A stretch of 38,792 nt of DNA from an uncultured Akkermansia sp. Its GTDB lineage: Bacteria > Verrucomicrobiota > Verrucomicrobiia > Verrucomicrobiales > Akkermansiaceae. The translations under genes were made by a program, and so were the position numbers. Numbering within the stretch: the first letter of the stretch is position 1; every line of letters starts with the position of its first letter. Below, in pieces: positions 1 to 6,901 of this stretch. The stretch covers positions 1 to 38,792 of the forward strand of contig CANQGG010000016.1 of NCBI GenBank assembly GCA_947601655.1, written 5' to 3'. Under the pieces are notes generated by a model. That model worked only from the letters and a program-made list of their open reading frames with translations, was not told the DNA's origin and searched no databases.

Positions 1-210
1 CACCGTACTCCCCGGTCTGAGCCTGCGCATTGACATCGGCTCCGGCTTCCAGCAACAGTTTGACAATGTCCTCGTTTCTTACTACCGCTGCCGCAATGAG
101 TGCCGCACCGTACTCCCCGGTCTGAGCCTGCGCATTGACATCGGCTCCGGCTTCCAGCAACAGTTTGACAATGTCCTCGTTTTCTACTACCGCTGCCGCA
201 ATGAGGGCTG
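1..210. repeat. Near-identical tandem 105-bp ankyrin units
   Basis: The units at 1-105 and 106-210 are the same sequence apart from a few bases near their ends (the variation is around 76-82, 104 and 181-210). One unit equals one 35-residue ankyrin repeat. Such identity between adjacent units points to recent duplication or gene conversion. Confidence 0.85.
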
Positions 211-2806
211 TGCCGTAATTGTCCTGAGCCTGCGCATTGACATCGGCTCCGGCTTCCAGCAACAGCTTAACGATATCCACGTTCCCTCCTTCCGCTGCCG
301 CGATGAGGACCGTGCCAGAACGCCCGGCCTGAACCAACACTTGAACATCCGCCCCGGCATCGAGCAGCAGCTTGACGATATCCAAATTCCCTCCTCTTGC
401 AGCCGCAATGAGGGCCATGCTGTCATCTCCGGCCTGAGCCTGTGCATGGACATCCGCTCCGGCTTCCAGCAGCAGTTTAACGATATGCTCGTCCTCTCTT
501 CTCGCCGCCGCAATGAGTGCCGTGCCATAATCCCCGATCTGAGCCAACGCATTGACATCCGCTCCGGCTTCCAGCAGCAGTTTAACGATATCCTTGTCCC
601 CTCTTCTCGCCGCCGCAATGAGTGCCGTGCCATACTCCCCCACCTGCGGTTGATCATTGACATCTGCCTCGGCTTTCAGCAGTAGCTTGATGATCTCCAA
701 ATTTTCTCCTCCCGCAGCCGAGATGAGAGCTGTGCCGTAACGCCCGGTCTGAGCCTGCGCATTGACGTCTGCCCCGGCATCGAGCAGCAGCTTGACGATA
801 TCCAAGCTTTCTTCTCCCGCTGCCGCGATGAGAGCTGTGCCGCGACCCCCGTCCTGAGCCTGTGCATTGACATCGACTCCGGCTTCCAGGAGCAGTTTGA
901 TGACCTCCAAATTTTCTCCTCCCGCTGCCGCGATGAGCGCTGTGCCACAACCTCTTTGAGCCTGCGCATTGACATCGGCTCCGGCATCCAGCAGCAGTTT
1001 GACGATATCCTCATCCCCTCTTCTTGCCGCCGCGATGAGCGCTGTGCCGTAACTCCCGTCCTGAGCCTGCGCATTGACATCCGCCCCTGCTTCCAGCAGC
1101 AGTTTGACGGTATCCTCGGTTCCTCTTTCCGCCGCCGCGATGAGGATCATGCGGTCACGTCCAATTTGAGCCTGCGCATTGACATCGGCTCCGGCTTCCA
1201 GCAACAGTTTAACGATATCCTCGTTTCCAATTTGCACCACCTCCTCCTCGTCCCAATCTCCCAGCCCCAGCACCGCGATGAGGGCTGTCCCGTAATTCCC
1301 GTCCTGAGCCTGCGCATTGACATCGGCTCCGGCCTCCAGCAACAGCTTAACGATCTCCACGTTCCCTACAAACGCCGCCGCAATGAGAGGTGTGCCGAAA
1401 TACCCCACCTGACCCGGCACATTAACACCTGCTCCGGCATCCAGCAGCAGCTTGATAATCTCCAAATTTTCTCTTCCTGCTGCCGCGATAAGGGCTGTGC
1501 CGTAATCCCCAACCTGACCCTGCGCATTGACATCGGCTCCGGCTTCCAGCAGCAGCTTGATAATCTCCAAATTTTCTCTTTCCGCTGCCGCGATGAGCGC
1601 TGTGCCGCAATCTCCTTCCTGAGCCTGTGCATTGACATCGGCTCCGGCTTCCAGCAGCAGCTTGATAATCTCCAAATTTTCTCTTTCCGCTGCCGCGATA
1701 AGGGCTGTGCCGTAATCCCCAACCTGACCCTGCGCATTGATATCGGCTCCGGCATCCAGCAGCAGCTTGGCGATCTCCGCTTTTCCCCTTCCCGCTGCCG
1801 CGATGAGCGCTGTTCCGTAACTCCCGTGCTGAGCCTGTGCATTGACATCGGCTCCGGTATCCAGCAGCAGCTTGGCGATCTCCAAATTTTCTCCTTCCAC
1901 CGCCGCGATGAGGGCTATCCAGCAATACCCGGTCTGAGCCTGCACATTGACATCGGCTCCGGCTTCCAGCAACAGTTTGACGATATCCGCTTTTCCCCTT
2001 GCCACCGCCGCGTTGAGCGCTGTGCCACAACCTCTTTGAGCCTGCGCATTGACATCGGCTCCGGCTTCCAGCAGCAGTTTGACGATATCCTCATCCCCTC
2101 TTCTTGCCGCCGCGATGAGCACTGTGCCGTAATCCCCCACCTGCGGTTGAGCATTCACATCGGCTCCGGCTTCCAGCAGCAGCTTGATGATTTTCAAGTT
2201 CCCTCCTTTTGCTGCCGCGATGAGCGCTGTACCGTAATCTCCTTCCTGAGCCTGTACATTGACATCGGCCCCGGCTTCCAGCAACAGCTTGACGATATCC
2301 ACGTTTCCTACAAACGCCGCCGCGATGAGCGCTGTGCCGTAATCTCCTTCCTGAGCCTGTGCATTGACATCGGCCCCGGCATCGAGCAACAGCTTGATGA
2401 TCTTCAAGTTCCCTCCTTTTGCTGCCTCGATGAGCGCTGTGACATAAGAATATCCGATCATGGTCTGCGCATTGACATGGGCCTGCGTATTAACATCTGC
2501 CCCGGCATCGAGCAGCAGCTTGACGATCTCCTCGCTCTCTCTTCCCGCTGCCGCGATGAGCGCTGTACCGTAATCTCCTTCCTGAGCCTGTACATTGACA
2601 TCGGCTCCGGCTTCCAGCAACAGCTTGACGATATCCACGTTTCCTACAAACGCCGCCGCGATGAGCGCTGTGCCGTAATCTCCTTCCTGAGCCTGTGCAT
2701 TGACATCCGCCCCGGTATCAATGAGGGTTCGAACTACATCCACAGATGCCTCTGAATCAGAGATTTCCTGGATGAGGTGCTGATTGAGTCGTTCTGTCTT
2801 TGTCAT
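1..2806 (-). CDS. Ankyrin-repeat array protein, 3' end beyond the window
   Basis: The reading frame opens at an ATG at 2806-2804 and stays open to the left edge, giving at least 935 codons without the C-terminus. After a short cap of about 30 residues (starting MTKTERLNQH) it is almost entirely ankyrin repeats, about 26 of them. The usual period is 35 residues (105 bp) rather than the canonical 33. The unit has a GADVNAQAQ loop, a GDYGTALIAAA helix and an IVKLLLEA helix. A few units are 33-34 residues, and one carries a roughly 12-residue acidic insert near 1215-1270. There is no signal peptide or membrane segment, so it is probably a cytosolic protein-binding scaffold; the partner is unknown. 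It follows the 868-aa ankyrin gene by 68 bp and is probably co-transcribed with it. Several repeat copies are nearly identical in DNA, indicating recent expansion. The ankyrin assignment is certain; the function is not known. Confidence 0.9.
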   Translation of the reverse strand, partial: MTKTERLNQHLIQEISDSEASVDVVRTLIDTGADVNAQAQEGDYGTALIAAAFVGNVDIVKLLLEAGADVNVQAQEGDYGTALIAAAGRESEEIVKLLLDAGADVNTQAHVNAQTMIGYSYVTALIEAAKGGNLKIIKLLLDAGADVNAQAQEGDYGTALIAAAFVGNVDIVKLLLEAGADVNVQAQEGDYGTALIAAAKGGNLKIIKLLLEAGADVNAQPQVGDYGTVLIAAARRGDEDIVKLLLEAGADVNAQAQRGCGTALNAAVARGKADIVKLLLEAGADVNVQAQTGYCWIALIAAVEGENLEIAKLLLDTGADVNAQAQHGSYGTALIAAAGRGKAEIAKLLLDAGADINAQGQVGDYGTALIAAAERENLEIIKLLLEAGADVNAQAQEGDCGTALIAAAERENLEIIKLLLEAGADVNAQGQVGDYGTALIAAAGRENLEIIKLLLDAGAGVNVPGQVGYFGTPLIAAAFVGNVEIVKLLLEAGADVNAQAQDGNYGTALIAVLGLGDWDEEEVVQIGNEDIVKLLLEAGADVNAQAQIGRDRMILIAAAERGTEDTVKLLLEAGADVNAQAQDGSYGTALIAAARRGDEDIVKLLLDAGADVNAQAQRGCGTALIAAAGGENLEVIKLLLEAGVDVNAQAQDGGRGTALIAAAGEESLDIVKLLLDAGADVNAQAQTGRYGTALISAAGGENLEIIKLLLKAEADVNDQPQVGEYGTALIAAARRGDKDIVKLLLEAGADVNALAQIGDYGTALIAAARREDEHIVKLLLEAGADVHAQAQAGDDSMALIAAARGGNLDIVKLLLDAGADVQVLVQAGRSGTVLIAAAEGGNVDIVKLLLEAGADVNAQAQDNYGTALIAAAVVENEDIVKLLLEAGADVNAQAQTGEYGAALIAAAVVRNEDIVKLLLEAGADVNAQAQTGEYG
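934..2132. repeat. Dispersed repeat pair inside the ankyrin array
   Basis: Positions 934-1052 and 2014-2132 match over 119 bp with two differences that I can see (986 and 1041 against their counterparts 1,080 bp away). Both copies include the rare short unit in which GDYGTAL is replaced by RGCGTAL. The shared oddity shows that blocks, not only single repeats, have been copied within the gene. Confidence 0.8.
2211..2707. repeat. Duplicated 161-bp block inside the ankyrin array
   Basis: Positions 2211-2371 and 2547-2707 are the same 161 bp with a single C/T difference, at an offset of 336 bp. The block spans about one and a half ankyrin units. This is the clearest evidence of recent block duplication in the array. 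Confidence 0.88.
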
Positions 2807-2874
2807 GATTGTGTGTGGTTGTTGAGGTTGTTTGTTATTGGTTGAAAGGAAAGAAAAAGGAGTCGATTCTATGG

Positions 2875-5481
2875 TCATTTGTTCCATACGAATTGGGTAG
2901 GAATATCCACGGCGCCGGCACGACGGAGGAGACGGGCGATAGCGAGATGATTCCGCTCCAGAGCGTTCATGAGGGCCGTCTCGCCCCCTGCCACCGCATT
3001 GACATCCGCCCCATGATCCAACATCAGCTGCACTATGCTCTCCCGTATTTGACCTGCCGCTACGATAAGCGGGGTTTTGTTGTCTGTGGCGGCGTTCACA
3101 TCGGCACCGGCGGCAAGCAACATCCACGCTATCTCCGCATGCCCTATTTCTGCGGCGGCAATGAGCGGGTTAGTGAAACGCTCTGCTCCGAGATTCGGGT
3201 CCGCTCCGACGTCCAGCAGCATATGCACAAGGGTGGGGTCTCCACTTTCCGCCGCTGCCGAAAGTGGAGTATGGAAGCGACCCACGGCATTCACATCGGC
3301 ACCGGCGGCAAGCAGCAGCCGCACTACCCCTTCACGCCCGAAGCTCATAGCCTCGATGAGAGGAGTCGTCCCCCGCGTTTTGGCATTCACATCCGCCCCG
3401 TGGTCCAGCAGAAAACGGACGCTTTCCTCACCGCCCTCATCCGCCGCAGATATGAGCGGGGTGTAGGCATCGAAGAAGCCTCTTCTGAGCTTCGGGTTGA
3501 TTTTGGCTCCGTGAGCGATCAGATGCTCCATAAGCTTCACATTATTGGTGCGGGCGGCGACGCCCAGCGGCATATCCATATAGTGAGCCCAATTCACATC
3601 CGCCCCGGCTTCCAGCAGGATGTCAATCACCTCCCACCGCTCGCCTTTGATGGCCAGGGTGAGCGGGTTATCGTTCAGGTACTCATGCGCATCCAGATCC
3701 ACGTCCGCCCCCGCCTCCAGGATGAGGCGCACAATGTCAGCATGCCCCGCGAGGCAGGCGGAGCTCAGTGCGCCCTGGAATCCGAGACAACGGCGGAATT
3801 GCCGGACGTAGCGTTTCTGCCACTCCTCCTCGCCGATTTTCTCTTTATCCGGAACCTCGGGAAAATAGCGCAAGCAGCGGGGATCCGGCTTGCTGTCCAT
3901 GAGTTGGCGCACGACGTCGATATGTCCGTGGCGGGCGGCGATGCTCAGCGCCGTGCGCGGAGTAGAACCGGAATCACAGCTCCAAGTTCGGCGGAACACA
4001 TCTGCCCCCGCCTCCAGCAGGATCTGTACCAGGTCGCACCGTCCCGCCTGCGCAGCGAGGTAGAGGGGCGAGGGCGCGTCTTCCTCGGCGGAAAGCTCCT
4101 TCACTTTGGGCAGCCCGTTGCGGATGAGCTTGCGGAATTCCTCCGCGCTGCAGCCGTTGGTAATAGCCTCTGCCAAGTGTTCTTCTTTCGGTCTCAGTCC
4201 CTCTCGGTGTTCTTTGTAGAAAATAGTTTTTGGATGATCTTGAGCGCCGGCGAATCGTAAAACGTGCGCACCCCTCACGTTCCCTTCGTCCAGGGCATTT
4301 TCGCGGGCATTTTTGCCGTTCGCTACCGCGTTGACATCGGCGCCGGCGGCAAGCAGTACGTGCAGATTCTCGATATAATACCCATCGGATGCCGCGGCGA
4401 TCAGAGGCGTGGCGTATTCCGTAGCCAAATTGACATCCGCCCCGGCTTCCAGCAACATACGTGTTACCTCCGTGTTGTTTCCCTCAGCAGCTGCAATAAG
4501 CGGCGTGTACTTCCGCGTCGGTTTATTCGGGTCGGCCCCGGCTTCCAGCAACAGCCGTACGCCTTCCGTCAGCTCAGCCTCTGCGGCATCGATGAGTGGG
4601 GTATAGTTTCCCGCAACCCTGTTGACATCCGCCCCGGCCTCCAGCAAGACACGAGCAATGGGCACAAAGCGATCATTTCGGACCCAGGCCCCCGCTGCGA
4701 GTGGAGTGTATCGTTGCGTCGCCAGGTTCACATCCGCGCCGTGGGCAAGGAGAAAACGCACACTTTCCTCGAAACCTTCCTTTGCCGCGGCGATGAGCGG
4801 GGTGTATTCTTCCGTGGCGCCGTTCACATCTGCCCCGCGGTCGATGAGGTGCTGCATAAGTTCCGGATCGTTGGCACGCGCCGCCAGGCACAATGGGGTG
4901 TTTTTTCCCGTGTTGCGGTTGATGTTCGCTCCGGCATCGAGCAGCAGGTCGAGCAGCTCCCGTCGCTCGGTCTTGATGGCGAGAGAGAGGGGTGTCTCGT
5001 TGTCACGCCAACAGCTTTCCTCATCCGGCTCCGGATCCACCGCTGCCCCTGCCTCCAGAAAAAGCCGCACCAGGTCCACCCTCCCGGCATACACGGCAGA
5101 GCACAACGCGCCTTCGAGATCCGGACGTTTCTTTGCCGCCTTCCCGGCATCCAGAAGCATCTGCACGATGTCCGTATGCCCCCACAGCGCCGCCACGCTC
5201 AAGGCTGTCCTCGGCGTCTTCTTATCCCGGCTTCTCACATCATCCTTATTCGGTGGATCGGTCGGATCCTCCCCGGCTTCCAGCAGGAGCTGCACAACAT
5301 CCATCCTCCCGGCTTGCGCCGCCAGGTAGAGCGGTGAGCGCTCCCTCCAGTCGTCTTCCTTTGATGCTTCCAACGCCCCGTCCGCTATCAGCCGACGAAT
5401 TCGCCCGAGCGTGCATTTCTCATTTTCGATGGCGGCATACAACCGGGTCCGAAGTTTCTCTTTTTTTTCTTCTTCTTTCAT
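2875..5481 (-). CDS. Ankyrin-repeat protein with internally duplicated architecture
   Basis: This is an 868-residue cytosolic ankyrin protein with no signal peptide or transmembrane segment. It has a charged N-terminal cap (MKEEEKKEKLRTRL) and two similar ankyrin modules, about residues 45-410 and 470-855. They are separated by a non-ankyrin linker (DHPKTIFYKEHREGL onward). Both modules run through the same ordered landmarks: SPLYLAAQAGR, a TALS unit, a GAL-S-A unit, LAIK-ER, an AAR-N unit with HLI, and ESVRFLL-HGADVN. The protein therefore arose by duplication of a roughly 400-residue module. The start ATG (5481-5479) overlaps the stop of the upstream ankyrin relic as ATGA, so translation may be coupled. 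The 35-residue-repeat ankyrin gene follows 68 bp downstream. Function is unknown; a protein-binding scaffold is the family role. Confidence 0.9.
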   Translation of the reverse strand: MKEEEKKEKLRTRLYAAIENEKCTLGRIRRLIADGALEASKEDDWRERSPLYLAAQAGRMDVVQLLLEAGEDPTDPPNKDDVRSRDKKTPRTALSVAALWGHTDIVQMLLDAGKAAKKRPDLEGALCSAVYAGRVDLVRLFLEAGAAVDPEPDEESCWRDNETPLSLAIKTERRELLDLLLDAGANINRNTGKNTPLCLAARANDPELMQHLIDRGADVNGATEEYTPLIAAAKEGFEESVRFLLAHGADVNLATQRYTPLAAGAWVRNDRFVPIARVLLEAGADVNRVAGNYTPLIDAAEAELTEGVRLLLEAGADPNKPTRKYTPLIAAAEGNNTEVTRMLLEAGADVNLATEYATPLIAAASDGYYIENLHVLLAAGADVNAVANGKNARENALDEGNVRGAHVLRFAGAQDHPKTIFYKEHREGLRPKEEHLAEAITNGCSAEEFRKLIRNGLPKVKELSAEEDAPSPLYLAAQAGRCDLVQILLEAGADVFRRTWSCDSGSTPRTALSIAARHGHIDVVRQLMDSKPDPRCLRYFPEVPDKEKIGEEEWQKRYVRQFRRCLGFQGALSSACLAGHADIVRLILEAGADVDLDAHEYLNDNPLTLAIKGERWEVIDILLEAGADVNWAHYMDMPLGVAARTNNVKLMEHLIAHGAKINPKLRRGFFDAYTPLISAADEGGEESVRFLLDHGADVNAKTRGTTPLIEAMSFGREGVVRLLLAAGADVNAVGRFHTPLSAAAESGDPTLVHMLLDVGADPNLGAERFTNPLIAAAEIGHAEIAWMLLAAGADVNAATDNKTPLIVAAGQIRESIVQLMLDHGADVNAVAGGETALMNALERNHLAIARLLRRAGAVDIPTQFVWNK

Positions 5482-5753
5482 ACAAGGTCAAGATCGGTCG
5501 GTTGCTTGGTCGGACCCTGCCCGTCGCAGGAGTTCGGTGATTTCTGCGTTTTCATTCTCCAACGCAGCGTCACAACGTCCAAGCGTCCGCATTCTGCCGC
5601 AATGATTAACGCCGTACTATCTTCCGTCCGTGCGTCGATGCTCAATCCCTCCTCCAGGAGTTCGCGCACTTTTTCCACGGGACAATTTTCCTCGCGGATG
5701 GCGTGTTCATACTCCATAAAGAGTTCGCGCATCTTTTCGATTTCTGTGTCCAT
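5478..5753 (-). pseudogene. Truncated ankyrin gene: internal deletion with frameshift
   Basis: The 91-codon frame begins like the 493-aa ankyrin protein at 10930, with near-identical residues through AAECGRLD (about 60 aa). Near 5570 it jumps to the family's 3'-terminal DNA but in the wrong frame. In the neighbouring frame that DNA still encodes ALENENAEITELLRRAG, the C-terminal signature of the 493- and 828-aa paralogues. The simplest reading is a paralogue that lost its whole interior by recombination. The out-of-frame tail ends in a TGA overlapping the ATG of the 868-aa gene. It may survive as a leader peptide that couples translation, but I infer no ankyrin function. Confidence 0.8.
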
Positions 5754-5975
5754 AAGTTCTGCGTTATTGTAGAAAATCCCTCCTCGTTGGCAAGCGTAAA
5801 TATTTTTCTAAACTTTTTGTTTTTAATTATTTGCGATTGGGCGTAAATTTATTAAGGTTTTCAACGGTTTCCAGACGCACTTTTTTGTATGTCGCTGACT
5901 ATCAATGTTGAAAAGTTAGACATTTTCGAGTAATGCTAACACTTTACATAAAAAGAATTTGTGTCATACTCACCC
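5754..5975 (-). promoter_or_regulatory. Conserved upstream element, copy 1
   Basis: This A+T-rich non-coding stretch lies immediately upstream of the ankyrin relic and the 868-aa gene. It aligns almost base for base with 10931-11150. Its core (5846-5935) also matches 16261-16343 upstream of the DUF262 operon. Shared words on the plus strand include TTCAACGGTTT, CAGACGC and TTAGACATTTT. Its position before three separate gene groups argues for a promoter or 5'-leader role. I cannot assign -35 and -10 boxes with confidence. The 13-base word TTTGTGTCATACT ends the element at 5960-5972. Confidence 0.6.
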
Positions 5976-5982
5976 GCGCGGA

Positions 5983-6004
5983 GCATCTTTTTGGGGATGC
6001 TCTA
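5983..6004. other. Palindrome beside upstream element, copy 1
   Basis: GAGCATC (5983-5989) and GATGCTC (5998-6004) form a perfect 7-bp stem with an 8-base loop, 28 bp past the stop codon of the UDG-like gene. There is no T-run after it on the minus strand, so it is not a classical intrinsic terminator. It could still end transcription or process the 3' end. The same hairpin occurs at 11160-11180. Confidence 0.5.
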
Positions 6005-6032
6005 CGCGATTCCCGGTTTTATATCGATTGGC

Positions 6033-6869
6033 TCATTTTCTTATGTGCCGTTTAATTTTCTTGAAGGCATCGCGGACGGGTGCGTAGAAATAATCGTATG
6101 TTCCACCCTCGGACCGCGGCGGACACGAAAAATGGAAGGTATCAAAGATGTACATCGGGTGGTCATTTATCTTTCTGATATTGACACCCCCTTCAATATT
6201 CGAATCGACATCCTCCCAATCTCCGAAAATCAGCCTCATCCGCTTCTTACCAAGTGGGTCAAACAAGTTAGCCGTGATGATGATGTCCGGATCCAGGATT
6301 TCGATTTCTTGGCGGATTTCTGCGTAATAGTTGTCCACAAACGGACGGATGGCCGACCAACCTGCAGAAGGATCTTCCCCTTCTTTGGTTATTTTGCAGA
6401 GATTCATGAAGGCGAAGCTGAGCTTACCTTTCTTAAAGTCACCCATCGCGATTTTTTCCGAAAAGGGGACCTTTCCCCAGTCGCGCTTCGGGAAACCCAT
6501 ATTGATGGCGTGCATCATGTAAAAGAGCCTGCTATGGAAAATCTCTATTGAATTGTCGAGAGAATAGCGTGCTCCCTCACCTTTGACGAAAGAATTGTAA
6601 TACCCGTTCAAATACGAACGCGTTTCCCAAGCCTTTGTACTTTCCTCGTTGTACGAGTCGCGTCCGATAAAGAGTACGCGAGGCTTTTGGTGGAAATAGT
6701 ATGGATAAAATCCATCGGTCTTGAACCTATGCTTGTCTGCATGCGAATCATTGGCCCATTTTTCTGCCCATGATTCCATGAGTACATCGAGTTTCTCCAG
6801 GGCTCTGTGCTCGTCTTTCGGATAGCATTTTTTGAATTCTGCCGTTATTGTAGTTTCTGTATTTTTCAT
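6033..6869 (-). CDS. Uracil-DNA-glycosylase-like superfamily protein (tentative)
   Basis: The protein has 278 residues and no signal peptide. Two short segments recall the UDG superfamily. VLFIGRDSYNEE (about residues 65-76) sits where UDGs have the water-activating GQDPYH motif. DTFHFSCPP near residue 247 sits where they have the HPSP leucine-loop motif. Between them, LDPDIIITANLFDPLGKK resembles the strand and loop preceding the second motif. The residues differ from the canonical catalytic set (Ser-Tyr-Asn for Pro-Tyr-His), so activity on uracil is doubtful. A different base, a nuclease role or simple DNA binding are all possible. It begins 32 bp after the stop of the 828-aa ankyrin gene and is probably its operon partner. 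The superfamily call is inference from motifs only. Confidence 0.5.
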   Translation of the reverse strand: MKNTETTITAEFKKCYPKDEHRALEKLDVLMESWAEKWANDSHADKHRFKTDGFYPYYFHQKPRVLFIGRDSYNEESTKAWETRSYLNGYYNSFVKGEGARYSLDNSIEIFHSRLFYMMHAINMGFPKRDWGKVPFSEKIAMGDFKKGKLSFAFMNLCKITKEGEDPSAGWSAIRPFVDNYYAEIRQEIEILDPDIIITANLFDPLGKKRMRLIFGDWEDVDSNIEGGVNIRKINDHPMYIFDTFHFSCPPRSEGGTYDYFYAPVRDAFKKIKRHIRK

Positions 6870-6901
6870 AGTAGTATGTGGTTAGTTGTTGAAGTGAAAG
6901 G

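Noticed and set aside
956..2755. Long plus-strand frame (599 codons) across the ankyrin array
   Set aside because: It is the antisense of the in-frame ankyrin codons. Its length follows from repeat periodicity without stops, and it has no recognisable domain.
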